Positions 34,896 through 45,899 of a stretch of DNA of 64,000 bases are shown piece after piece. The stretch spans positions 17,578,501 through 17,642,500 of the forward strand of contig CM055883.1 in NCBI GenBank assembly GCA_029582165.1, given 5' to 3'. The position numbers and the translations under genes were made by a program. Source of the DNA: Portulaca oleracea (lineage: Eukaryota; Streptophyta; Magnoliopsida; Caryophyllales; Portulacaceae). Numbering within the stretch: the stretch's first letter is position 1; each line of letters starts with the position of its first letter. Below the pieces are notes generated by a model. The model was given only the letters and a program-made list of their open reading frames with translations. It made no database searches and was not told where the DNA came from.

Positions 34896-34913
34896 TCCCC
34901 GGCAACGGCGCCA
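34896..34913 (-). promoter_or_regulatory. Primer-binding site of B (Athila type)
   Basis: The minus strand reads TGGCGCCGTTGCCGGGGA, five bases from the LTR end (...CTGTCACA). This is the canonical form for plant Athila/Tat elements. Confidence 0.9.
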
Positions 34914-34918
34914 TTTTG

Positions 34919-36451
34919 TGTGACAGTGGTTTTGTGGACCTCGGTTTTGTCGTTCTTTCTCAGGGAGCTGGCGGCCTTGGTCATACAAACTAAGTTAATG
35001 GTCGGGATGAGATTGCTAAGGTAAGGTATTTGGTTTGAAAAGGGGCACAAAGCAAGAAACAAAACTAAGGTCGGTCAAGGAATGGAAAATGGGTTTCGGA
35101 GGCTTTTCGGGATGCAAACAGGGATGAGGAAATGGGTTTTGCAACAAGGGAATAAAAAGGAGAGAGAATCAAGGGGCAATTCCATTAGAAAATACCCACC
35201 GAGCTTCCTCATTCGAGGATAGTCCGGATTAACTTCCCCAAAGTCAACCACGGACCCGGAGGGTTAATGAAACGGAATTTCCTAGTTAGCCTCTATTCAC
35301 TTTCGTGAGTAAAGTACTAACTATCCCAATTCTAACCATCCAACTCAAGTGTTGGATGTGTTTGGGGACTTTCGAACCCAAATACATCCCACTTGAGGGA
35401 AGGAAAGGAGTGGGAAAATGATTTTCCAATTAATTACTCACTAATATTGCTAACCCAAACCTAATCACCCATTCACACCCTTAATTACCCCCTAACCCAT
35501 AGGGTTTCTAGCCACCAATCATGATACTAACTATGCTAACAACATCCAAACCAAACCTAAACATGATTTCTAACATCAAACAACCATAAACAAGCAAGAT
35601 AATGAAATAGCAAGCAAGAACAATTAAACAAGCATGAAAGTAATTAGCAAAGTAATTAATAAAAGAGTTAAGGGAAGAGAATACTTATCAAAGTGCTATA
35701 GATGAACAAGAGAAAGCAATAAAAGAAGATCCAACAATCTTTCAATTGTTTGAATCCCCAAATCTCAAATATCATAAACCCTAGAATAAATCTCTCACTA
35801 ATCTCTCTCTAATCTTTCTCTAAAATCCACTAATTTCAAAGCTGGAAATTGTCCAAGTCTATCTAGATTCCAATCCAATTGAATAGGATCCCCCCAAAAA
35901 TCGCAGCAAAGGAGCTATTTATACAAGGGATAAAAATCCCCCAAAACGCAGTGCAAAAGGTCCGACAAAACGCGCAGCAACAGGGGGGGTCGCGGGCGCG
36001 ACCAGCGAAGAATCCCAGGCGATTTCTCTCTTCGAGAGACCGTAGCTACGGTCCTGGTCACTGTAGGAGCGGTCCTGTTCGACCCAGCTGTGGTAGCGGA
36101 CGCTACCCCAATCGTGGCGGGGGCTACCCTCTGCCTTCCTTCCCTTTGTTTCTTCCTTCTTTCCAAAGCATGTAACACCCGATCCGAGGGTCGCAGCGGG
36201 TGTTACCTCACTAATTGACACCAAAGGTAGGGAAAGTGGTCCTGGGTCAACTCCACCTCGGCTTTCGGTCCGGCTCGACTCGGGAATCACCAAAAATGCT
36301 CTAAAATAGCCCTTTTTGCTACGTTTTGAGTAAAAACTCCAAAACCTACAAAATAACCAAAAACGTATTAAAAGTTATAAAATTAAACCACGAAACGAGT
36401 TAAAAGCTTAAGAATTAAGGCGCTATTTAGACACAAAATTGGGTCTAAATA
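34919..36451 (-). mobile_element. B 5' LTR (1.53 kb)
   Basis: Spans tgtgacagtgg (34919) to gggtctaaata (36451); the last CA has mutated to TA. A minus-strand TATA box, TATAAATAGC, lies at 35914-35923. U3 holds GTCGCGGGCGCGAC (35989-36002), then gaccgtagctacggtc and gtagcggacgctac. The flanking gtttt is the target-duplication partner of gcttt at 13926. Confidence 0.9.
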
Positions 36452-36584
36452 GTTTTCAACAGCGTAGAACACATTATGAGAGATGTTGAAGGGGGCTAGT
36501 TTCTCCGTTATATGCATGCTTATCTGTGACCAGGAGATGGATGCTGTCGGCGCTCTTTTAGGTGTGACCGGAAGGCGGATGATG

Positions 36585-36845
36585 TCGACGCTGTCGTCGG
36601 AGGCCTTTAGGTGGCAACCGTTGGTCGACTAATGTTGATGATATCGTTGGAGGCCTTTAGGTTGCAACCGTTGGACGACTGAAGATGTTGATGATATCAT
36701 GAAAAACTTTTAGTGGCAACCGTTGGACAACTGAAGATGCTGTTGATGTCGTCGGAGGCCTTTAGGTGGCAACCATTGGACGACTCAACATGTGTGTGAT
36801 GTCGTCGAAGGCCTTTAGGTGGAAACCGTTGGACGATTGACGTTG
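36585..36845. repeat. Tandem repeat in C, about 55-65 bp, five copies
   Basis: Units share ggaggcctttaggtggcaac, cgttggacgac and gttgatgatgtcgt. They are imperfect and lie at the 3' side of C's internal region, where Tat/Ogre-type elements commonly carry tandem arrays. Confidence 0.8.
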
Positions 36846-37894
36846 ATGCTCTTTTATGCGACAACCGGATGGTGCAAGGTCCCTTTTAACGGTGACCTAA
36901 AAATCACAAGAAAATCGAGTATTAGTTTTATCGAAAATGTGAGGAGGGTTCAGATTTTTACCTGAGCTTTGGAAACCCTTGGGCTGTCAGTTTTGGACTA
37001 TGTGGACTAACACTTGGAAGCTTCGTCCTATGTCGCGGTTTGATGTTGATGTTCTAGTCTTTCCTAGTGTCGTTCCAGTCTTTCCCGGTGTCGTTTGTTT
37101 GGCAAGTTTAATGCCGAGGAACCCCACCGATCGCGATGTCGATGGGCCTGGGGTAGAGTCTTCACCGTCACAATGTCGATGGTTATGATGTTGGGGACTT
37201 ACGTCGATCTACACCGGCGACCCTGTCTATGGCCTTTTTTATGAGGATGACATTTTTGATGTCGACGAGACTTCACTCGACGCGATGTCGGTTGCTCTTA
37301 TTCTTAAGATTACTTCGAACCCGATGTCGACGACTCTTATTACTGAGACTGTGTCGAGCTCTGCCGGCGGCTCTAGATTTTTTTTTTTTTGATCTGATGA
37401 TGGCAATTTGATGCCGAGGAACTTCAACGAAACTCTTCCGTCGACCCTTATTTTCCTTAAATTTTCTTCAAGCGCATAGGTGCCAAAGTTTCACTATGAG
37501 GAATGGATTCTTGAATTTGCCCGGTCGTTGATCTATACTAGTCTAGTGAAGATTATGCCCTTCGTGTTGGACATGCGCCATTCGTGTCTGGCTGATGATG
37601 CATGACTTGACTAGATGCTAACTTGTCCAGCAAGAGTTGGATTAGAGATTGCTCTAATCTTGCTCTCAGTGACTGGAAGCCATGTCGACCGGCCTGATTG
37701 AGATAACATATGGGCTTAAACAGCCCCCAGTGTTGCGTTCTGGATCAACGATGTGGCACATCCCTGTTTCTTCTTTTTTTTTCAGATATGCGGGTATGCA
37801 TGCAACTAGTCTACTAAACTCTCGCACAAACAATGCAATTTTTTTTTTTTTTTGACACAAACATTCATGCATTCATGCATTTATGCACGACTAT
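36846..37894 (-). other. C internal non-coding DNA
   Basis: GC-moderate sequence with recurring gatgtcga-type words and a duplicated motif atgccgaggaac (37111 and 37412). Short T runs lie at 37378-37391 and about 37840. No coding domain is seen. Confidence 0.6.
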
Positions 37895-38147
37895 CGACTT
37901 TATGTACGAAAAATTGACTTGATACATGACAAACTGACTCAATACACAACAGACTGACTGCATGACAGACTGACTTGATGCGTGGCAAACTGACTCAATG
38001 CAAGAAAAACTAACTCGATACATGACAGACCGACTCGATGCACAACAGACTGACTCAATGCATGACAGATTGACTCAATGCATGACAGACTGACTTGATG
38101 CATGACAGACTGACTTGATGCATGACAAATTGACTCAATGTACGACC
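37895..38147. repeat. Minisatellite in C, about 20-bp unit, about 12 copies
   Basis: The unit is close to gacttgatgcatgacagact, with variants gactcaatgcatgacaaact and gactcgatgcacaacagact. One copy is shortened. It is a clean tandem array inside the non-coding body of C. Confidence 0.9.
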
Positions 38148-41100
38148 ACTAACTCTATGAGGCCCTAACACGACTTATAGATGTAATGCAAACCTATTAT
38201 GCTTAAACAGGATACACACATGATTCTTTTATGCATTTATACATGCAATGCATGCAGACAATCCCCCCCCCCCCACTGTATATTTAGACAAAGATTTTCT
38301 TGGACAATGATTTTCTAAGACAATGCTTTCCTAAAACCATGACTCCCTAAGACAATGCTTTCTAAGGATGAAGGCCACTCGTGGGGAATCCCAGGAAAAT
38401 TTAGGATGAGTAATGTTTCGATCCACTAGACAGGGAACAATAATGGAGGCAACAGGCCTGAAGGATGCGTTTCTTGAATGATCATGTATATGACCTTAAT
38501 TGCTTGCAAATGTATGCAGATGTATGACAAGCCCCCGGTTTGGCATAGACTCTTAATGACAATGTCCTGCTTTGGAGAGCACCTTAGAGATTTCCAAGCC
38601 CCGAGTTTCGATGTGGATTGACGAGATGATGCATGGGGACTATAGAATAGGAGAAGGCATAGTCCTTAGTCGTGAGTCTGGAACTCTCCTTTTGCCTAAC
38701 TTGCTCAAAGGGTTTTCAAGTTAACCCCTCTTTTTTTTCTTTTTTTTTTCTTCTTTTTTTTTTTCTTTTTTTTGTTTTTTTTTTTTTTTTTGTTTTTTTT
38801 TTATGAGACCACTATTAGGACGTCAATGAGAATGAAGATGCAGGACCTTGTAGGATAGGGAACATGTGTCCCTCTTAGAAGCTATCTTCGATAAATGTCT
38901 TGAACGATGTCATAAAGGTAGCGCGAGCCTCCCTAGTTTAGCGTAGCTTGTTTCTGAGTCTGTTCATGATCATGTGGTTGCCAGTTAGCCGTTGATCTTA
39001 TCTGAACAGCTTTCGCTCTTGCTGAGAAGTAAGCCACACTTAGGTGTGCTAAGAGTGGGCATTAAGAGCAGAGCCTCATACTTGCATTAATGACTAAGCA
39101 GGAAAGTCCTCAAAGGGTGACATGGGATGAAAGGGTTGGAAAATGTTGGTTGGAAGATGTTTGGTGAAAGAGATGGTTAACAATAGTTTATTAATGAAGG
39201 GGATGTGGAGACACTTAAGAATGATCGTCTCTTGAAAGGGAGTAGAGATGGTCAAATGGGATAAACATCATCTCTCGAGAAAAGGTTGAAAGGGATGGTA
39301 GATGAGAGTTTATTGATGAATGATATAAGGAGACACTCAAGAATTATCGTGTCTTGAAAAGGTGAAGAGATGGTCAAATGGGGTAAGACATCATCTCTTG
39401 GGAAAATGTTGGAACATAGTTATGGAATGATGTCCAAGTCTGACGGAAGGAAGATGGAGGGTTGATGATGATGATGAAATCCAGGGCTTCCTCTCCTTTT
39501 GCCTAGCCCGCCCCAGTAGGATTTTCAGACTAGCTTTTTTATTCTTTTTTTTTCTCTCAAGGACCAAATTATTCAATGACAGATGCTCTTTAAAGTGAAC
39601 ATCATTGGTCGGGCCTCGAAGAGGTTTTCGTACGTATCCGAGGTGGAATCAGGTCAGTCGTAGTTCTTTAAGCGCAACTTTGATGGGTAGTGCCTCGAGG
39701 CGTAACGGTTCGAAAAATGGTTATGAAGGTTTGAGGGTTCATATGCAGGTTATGGATGGATGAAAGGTTTGTGAAGGTTATAGAAGGCTTAGGTGAGGTG
39801 TATGGATGATGAGGTGAAGGTTTGGGATGAGATTTTCTGAGGTGTGCATGACTCTTATTTTCGCGTTCTCACTTCTTATTCTCCTCTAATCTTTTTTTTT
39901 CTTCCTTCCTTTTTCATGTTTTCCACTTTTTTTTTTTTTTTGCACTTTCTTGTTCCTATTTTTTATTGGCATGCTTCGAGATTTGAACGGCCCAAACGGG
40001 GTTTACTCTCCCAGCACAAGTTTTTCCATACGCATACAAAGTGTTTAAGGGACATGAGCGTCGTACCATTCATGCCGACCCATGTTGGTGGACCAACTAG
40101 GAACTCTTTTTTTTCTTTTTCTTTTTTTTTCTTTTTTTTTCTTTTTTGCTTTTTGCTTTTTGCTTACACTTTTTCACTCTTTTTTCTTTTTTTTTCCTTT
40201 CAAACTCCTTCTTCATGGGTTGACTCCTATTCTCCTTTGGTCATGACACACCCCTTGGATTTGGTTAATGCATGGGAAAAAAAGGTTAAGGCTTGATGGA
40301 AAGGCTAGAAATGTAAGTGGTAGGTGGTCGATCAAGATTGGATGAAAAGATAAGGATAATGTGGGTGATGAAATGAAGGTGAGGCGAAAGCCCTCTATCC
40401 TCGGCATGTATGGTTAAGCTGCGAGATTTCCGATGAGGAGCGTTCACTTTTCGAGAGACTATTGGACTTGGTCTTTCCTTATGACATTCTCTCCTTTTGG
40501 TCAGCCTGTTGGATGGAAAGTGCAGGCTGACTTCTCTCAATCAATTTTTATTATCTCCTTTTGCCCGATTTGCCTCAATGAGGTTTTCAAACCGGCCACT
40601 CTTTTTTTTTTCCTTTTTTTTTGTTGAGTTGCTCTCTTTATCTCTCTAACCCTGGATTCAATAAAATAAAGATGGGAACGAGGTATACGGCAAAGATGGA
40701 AGGATAAGAGTAAGTGAAATTTATCAGACATGGTTTATGCGGATGATGGATGGATGAGAGAACTTTTCAACTCAAGTAAAAAACACAAGCACGAAATTTT
40801 GTTTGATCAAATAGCAACAAGAGCAATCGAATTCAAGAAATGAATGAAGAACTGACTATAACATACTCTGAGCATGAAATGCTTGACAACCAGGACTATA
40901 GCTACTTCTAAAGCTCCTTTGATGATGTGCCCTCCTTGTCCTCGTATGGGGAATCCATGTTACATCTGATCCTCTGTGCTGCTTTCGGTAGGGGCAGTTT
41001 CCCTGGCTGGATTATGTGCTCCAAAGTCTAACAATTCTTCATGTTGTTCCCTCAGGATCTATGGTAGTTGCATAATTTCCCGTCATGCTAATATTTCCTT

Positions 41101-41219
41101 TATGGTTAGCTCAGGCCTTGACCTTGACACTAGACAAATGAAGAAAACAAATCATCCCAGTGCATGCCTGACCTAAATTACCTATATGGACTTCCTAAAA
41201 TGAAAACACGCCTATATGT
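38148..41219 (-). other. C internal non-coding DNA with polypyrimidine tracts
   Basis: T-rich tracts at about 38728-38803, 39534-39557, 39890-40150 and 40600-40622. Three copies of a module with ctccttttgcc...aggttttcaa precede T tracts (about 38690, 39494 and 40554). A roughly 125-bp unit is duplicated at 39165-39290 and 39291-39415. The A/B-like module is at 39986-40103. No coding frame is supported. Confidence 0.65.
39986..40103 (-). other. Conserved module shared with A and B (copy in C)
   Basis: Plus-strand landmarks: gaacggcccaaacggggttt, actctcccagcacaag, tttttccatacgca, gtttaagggacatgagcg, cgtaccattcatgccg, tgttggtggaccaacta, followed by a polypyrimidine tract with repeated ctttttgct. 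Order and spacing match 16968-17103 and 27508-27650, although C belongs to a different lineage. Confidence 0.65.
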
Positions 41220-42704
41220 TGACTTATAACGCCCCCAGGTTACTAACCACAGGATTAAGCTAACAAACCACTTAACCTAATGATTAGCAGCGGATTATCA
41301 CCTAAGAGTATTACCGCCGCCCATGAAAATGGACTAGGCTAAGACTAATACCCAACAACACATCAAACACAAACAAATCTTCAAACAAACCTCATTCAGA
41401 CATATCTTAATTTAACACCACGAAACGACAAATAAGGCCCTTTAATTACACAACCCTCCAAGGCGAAGGACTAACATGCTTGAAATTCACAATAATCATC
41501 CACATCCATCAAAATCAAAAGTCATTCACTTAAATCAGCACACACACCCTACAGTCGATCTTAAGTATCTTCCAAAAGCCTCCACAATCAACTGAAATAC
41601 AGTCACGTTGCTTTCGGGTTCTGCCCTTCAGGAATCTTTCCCTTGCCCTTTCCTGGAGGTCCTAAAAGTAACAATAAAACTTAAAAGTGAAATTAACTCA
41701 GTACGTATACTACCGAACTAGGGAAATAAAATAATAAGTAAAGCTTATAGTTTAAAAATTTTTCAGCGCAGCTCCACTTGAGTAAATAATTAAAAGTAAA
41801 ACCATAAAAAGGAAGACATAAGTAAGGCATACTTACAGGATAGCCAAACTTGAACCAATTACGAAATTCATGTAACAACACCTTAAATTGTTCAATCTTA
41901 ACAATCCACAAAGTAATAAAATCATAAATTATATGCTAAAGAAAGTAAGTAACCTCATAGAAGGGGATACATGATCATGGTTTGCAATTGAGAAACACAA
42001 CTTGGATGGCCGAATTGAAAGATTCAAAACTTAGCCTCAAAATCATTTTCTTAGCCTTATAAAGAGAATAAGTAAAGGATTGCAATCCTTGATTAAAGTA
42101 ACTTCATGACTAAAATAAAAGAGTCAATAATAGAGGAAATCAAGACATGAAGAATCTCAACATATATGCCCCTACTTGCAATCATTGGCTAGGCCTCCGT
42201 ATGCGCATACCCGGACCGATCGGGAGATCCGGATGGTGGATGACTATCCTACTGGCCAGAGTTCCATGGTGTGCATCTAAGGCACTAAGTAACGCCTTGG
42301 GTGCACTAAGGCACATGCATAATTTACATGAGGTGCACAAAACACGTGAACATGGTGTGTACTGTGACACTAGTTTTCTTGGTGTGCTTCTAAGCACATT
42401 GAACCATGGCGGGGCTTTAATAATCTTAAGAAGTTTTGGAAGCTTTACCCATAAAGTTATCTTTTCATAACAACCTTTGCAAAAATTTAAAAGAACATTT
42501 CTTGAATGGTACGTGAATTTTCTTAAAACCTTCTTAGAAGATAACTCTTTGACTTTTCGTACTAAGACTTAAACTTGGTGTTCCCAACATGAATTGGCAT
42601 AACCATAAATTACAAAGTCTTTTGGTTGTAAAACATAGAATTCCACTCTTAATACGCAAGGAAAATTTACCCATAAAGGGGGTATTATTAGTGTGTAAAT
42701 CTCA

Positions 42705-42717
42705 CACACACACACAC

Positions 42718-42788
<71 letters not shown>
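42705..42788. repeat. (CA)n then (TA)n microsatellite
   Basis: A short CA run followed by about 68 bp of uninterrupted TA inside solo LTR E. Confidence 0.9.
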
Positions 42789-42791
<3 letters not shown>

Positions 42792-44040
42792 TTGGTATAA
42801 AAGTATACATGAGACCCGATTTAGCACATGTTCAAAATATAGTGAGAATAATTAAACAACTACAGGAAATTCATAAAACCAAGTAGTACACGTACCTGAA
42901 ACTTGAGAAAACACGACAACACAAGCAGGGACTTGAACAGCGGGAGAGCAACGACCACTTAGAGGAACTTAGAAAAAGAAGGAATCTAGAATTAGATTTT
43001 TATTTAGCTAGGAGAAGGGAGAAAATATCTTAAATAAACAAATATCTGGTAAACAAAGTCCGGCTTGCATTACGGACTTAATTTCCTAACATTCACTAAA
43101 AAGGGCATAACTATCACTATAGACATCGTATCGTTGCATAATAGGACTTTCCGGAAAGCTTAAAACACGCCCTACAGCTTTACAGCTAACCCCAAGGGCC
43201 AAAAACATGATTAAAAGGGCCAAAACACTCAGCCACCTAACCTGCATAGAATTTTGCACATGTCGACTAGTGATTTTTGGAAAGCGATATCTTGAGTAAT
43301 ATAAATCGGTTTTGGGCCTATAAGCTGTCTACGAAAAGCTCATGACTCGTACTCCAACTATCCTTTTCATCACCAATTGATTTAGCTTGGGAAGAGGTCG
43401 AATTTTAACCTAAAACAGGAGCAGCCACTAAAAGTTTACTTCTGGAAAATTCAGAATTTTTGTCCTTCAATCAAAAGCTTATAACTTGCTCATCTGACAT
43501 CCTATGGACGCATACCATACCATTCTGGAAAGCTTAGAGCATCCCCTAAAACTTTCATGTTCAGACTTTATGCCATATCAAATTTAACTAGCCGAAAAAC
43601 ATCCAACTTCAAACTACCGTCATAAAAATCTCAGACTTGCGCGAGTTTACGATTTTGGCCATAGATTCTAAAATATACATCGAAATGACAAACCGTAAAA
43701 ACCGGGTGTTATCTAACACTCTTATCTATCTAATTAAGCCTTAATATTACCCAGAATTATTTTCCTTATTTTCTGGAAAAACCAAACACCAACCAGAATG
43801 TATTCTTTTCATGAAATCCAATACATGCATACTTAAATCCTTGCATTCTAGCCTAAATCCTTCTTGAAACATCACATAATCTTCACACACCCAAAATTCA
43901 TCCTTGAAAAGTCCAAATAATTACTAAATACAACCAATTTAGGTCCATGCAACCCCACAACAACAACTCTTTTCACAATCTAACACCAAACTTTACATGC
44001 ATCACCACAAAACTTTCATTCTTCCTATTTTATGTATAAT

Positions 44041-44258
44041 TGTTAAATTTGACCCTAATTTGGTGAAACTAAAAGAGGAGAAGAGGGAGTGAGATGTGGG
44101 AAATGATGAAATATTATTGATGAATCTCAACTCAAGAGGTACAAGGGGGAGAGGAAGGTTATATATGTAACCAACCTCCCTAACAAACCAAGAAACAAGA
44201 TAAAGAAACAAAATTGTCAACAAAATGGAAATAATACAAATATTCACTATTCCTAACA
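44041..44258 (-). mobile_element. 3' LTR of element I
   Basis: 218 bp; it differs from the other LTR mainly by a few extra bases near 44096-44105 and the lack of a repeated caaagaaa. A minus-strand TATA-like run (ttatatatgtaa) lies at about 44159-44170. Confidence 0.85.
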
Positions 44259-44281
44259 CCCCCCCCCCCCCTCAAATTGGA
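44259..44281 (-). promoter_or_regulatory. Polypurine tract of element I
   Basis: The minus strand reads CCAATTTGAG followed by thirteen G, then the LTR start TGTTAGGAAT. Copia elements commonly end this way (a CQLEGG-like reading ahead of the LTR). Confidence 0.8.
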
Positions 44282-44539
44282 GGTTGACAAAACCCTCAAT
44301 TTTCCAAGAACAATTTCCAGGGAGTGTCTTGGATATATTGTTGACATATTGAACTGACATGGTTGCTTTTACTGCCAAAAGAATCAATGAGGGGCAGAAC
44401 AACCTTGAAAACTTGAACTTTAACTCCAACAGCTTCCTCGCCATCACCACAACTCATAATAGTGGGTGAATTGGACAGAGACACGGAAGAACTTGTGGAG
44501 CCAAATGACGAAAGAAAGAAAGAAAGATAAATTGCCGAA

Positions 44540-44662
44540 CTTTTTCCAGGTATTGAAGTTGTCTCCGGCGAATACATTGGCCATGAGAGACATTCCTGGT
44601 TGATCAGACAAGAGCACGAAGAGACGATCACACGGATCAATCATAATCTTTTTATCAGACAT
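44540..44662 (-). pseudogene. Copia-type gag N-terminal fragment in element I
   Basis: The reading MSDKKIMIDPCDRLFVLLSD continues PGMSLMANVFAGDNFNTWKK. This matches the start of plant copia gag (position-specific pattern P..LHPSD.PG..LV...L.G.NY..W). It is joined in frame behind the kinase fragment without its own upstream leader, and the similarity stops after the W-K-K block. It identifies the carrier as a copia-class element. The rest of gag and all of pol are absent. Confidence 0.7.
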
Positions 44663-44689
44663 AGTGAATTGAAAGGGAAATCTCCACCA

Positions 44690-45353
44690 AATCGCACACA
44701 TCAAGCTAGCCCAATCTCCTTGCCTTCCAACTGCAAATGGAAACCTACCCCTAAACTCCATATATCACCCGCATAGCCATCATACTGCCCTTGATTCAAG
44801 TCTATGTTTATCCTCTCAGGACTCATGTATGCAATCGTACCCACGCTCGAATTGCACAGGTCCATTATCTGAGCCAATATTCGACTCAACCCGAAGTCAG
44901 CAATCTCCACTTGACGCTTACAGTTGATCAACAAATTCGAGGGTTTTATGTTCCGATGAACTATACGACGACGATGCAGGTAGACTAACCCAGATAGAAC
45001 CTGCCTGGAAAGCTCAGCCATTGCTACTTCGTTTGAAATATGCTTCCCTTCAAGAGATCCACCGTCCATGTACTCCAACAACACCTGGATCTCCCCATTG
45101 TGGTCGAACATGTCGAAACATTTCACAACATTAGGGTTGTCGACATCTCGGAGAATCTCGATCTCCCTACAGATCTGACGGCGGACGTTCTCTTCGTGGT
45201 TAACGTAGAACACCTTAAGAGCGTAGATCTTGCCCGCCGGACGGTGGAGAACCTTGTACACCGTCCCCCCAGTGCCTGACCCTATGCGGTTGACCTTCTC
45301 GAGGTTAAAGAACCCCATCGGGTGTGACGTGGACGCACCACCACCACCGCTGT
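44690..45353 (-). pseudogene. Captured MAP kinase kinase fragment (MKK4/MKK5-like)
   Basis: The N-terminal Gly/Ser/His stretch ([12 protein letters not shown]) leads into [19 protein letters not shown] (P-loop), YALKV (ATP-binding Lys), [86 protein letters not shown] and [13 protein letters not shown] frame change near 44756 and a short deletion follow, then [19 protein letters not shown], where it stops before the last kinase subdomains. Two key sites are altered: the catalytic HRD is HRN, and one of the two activation-loop phospho-sites known in plant MKK4/5 (Thr) is Ile. Plant MKK4/5 genes are generally intronless, and there is no intron here. It is not a functional kinase. Confidence 0.9.
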
Positions 45354-45356
45354 GAC

Positions 45357-45562
45357 GACGATGCTGACGCCGTAGAAGTCCAACCCGCCGGTGTCGTCGG
45401 ACGTGAACTCTGCAAGGGTGGCCGGAGGGATGGCGCCGGCGCCGCCGCACTCGACCTTGCCGGAGGCGCAGTCATCGGTGAAGCAGGAGAACTTACGATG
45501 GACGGGTCGACGGAGCAGAGGGTCCGAGCCCAGATCGGACCCGACCAAGACTTGGGGAATCG
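45357..45562 (-). pseudogene. Captured thaumatin-like (PR-5 family) protein fragment
   Basis: One frame reads SWSGPIWARTLCSVDPS (about 45548-45498), and after a one-base shift the next reads [20 protein letters not shown] (about 45494-45435), then [20 protein letters not shown]. These are consecutive conserved blocks of thaumatin-like proteins, including Cys positions and the LAEFT...DFYDVSLV region. The fragment ends at DFYGVSIV and passes directly into the kinase Gly-rich stretch. Only about 70 residues of the roughly 200-residue mature protein are present, with no signal peptide. Confidence 0.8.
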
Positions 45563-45881
45563 GCAAAGCGTTGGAGGGATTCGAGGATAGCTTCGTCGGA
45601 TTTGAGGCGTTTCTGGGATGGGGATTTGTAGAATGACAGCAATTGGCTGCACATTATCTAGGTCGTTTGCTCAATCAGGTAAAGATTGACTCGATTCTTT
45701 TTTTTTTCTTGGTTCTTGTTTTCCTGCTTCTTGAATGATTTGTGTGGGGCAGGTAAACGTTTTGATTGTAGAGGGTGGAGAAGAAAGAGAGGTAGGAGAA
45801 GATGGAATGTGAAAATGGAGGAAGAATGAGAGAATCAGGGGAAGAGGAAGAAGAAGAACAAGGAAACAGATCGCAGGAACT
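45563..45881 (-). other. 5' leader of element I
   Basis: A CT-rich, non-coding minus-strand leader between the PBS and the thaumatin fragment, with several short poly-pyrimidine runs. No gag lies here, where it would normally begin. Confidence 0.6.
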
Positions 45882-45899
45882 AAGCCTGCTCTGATACCA
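45882..45899 (-). promoter_or_regulatory. Primer-binding site of element I (tRNA-iMet type)
   Basis: The minus strand reads TGGTATCAGAGCAGGCTT directly after the LTR end ...TTTAACA. This proves reverse-transcribed replication rather than chance direct repeats. Confidence 0.9.

Larger units (their letters stand above)
13931..36451 (-). mobile_element. Athila-like element B, non-autonomous, split by element A
   Basis: The outer ends are tgtaataatgg (13931) and gggtctaaata (36451), with flanking gcttt/gtttt. The 5' LTR is 34919-36451. The 3' LTR is in two pieces (13931-14614 and 25991-26829) because A landed in it. Own length without A is about 11.1 kb: LTR, Athila-type PBS, gag-protease, non-coding spacer with palindromes, third ORF, long non-coding 3' region, purine tract, LTR. 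No RT, RNase H or integrase is present. Internal length (about 8.09 kb) nearly equals that of A. Confidence 0.85.

Noticed and set aside
37895..38147. CRISPR-like array of 20-bp repeats
   Set aside because: Units are directly adjacent without unique spacers, in a plant retrotransposon; it is a minisatellite.
44690..45566. A functional MAP kinase kinase or PR-5 gene
   Set aside because: Both are fragments with frameshifts, the kinase lacks its HRD Asp and C-terminal subdomains, and they lie between LTRs with PBS and polypurine tract.
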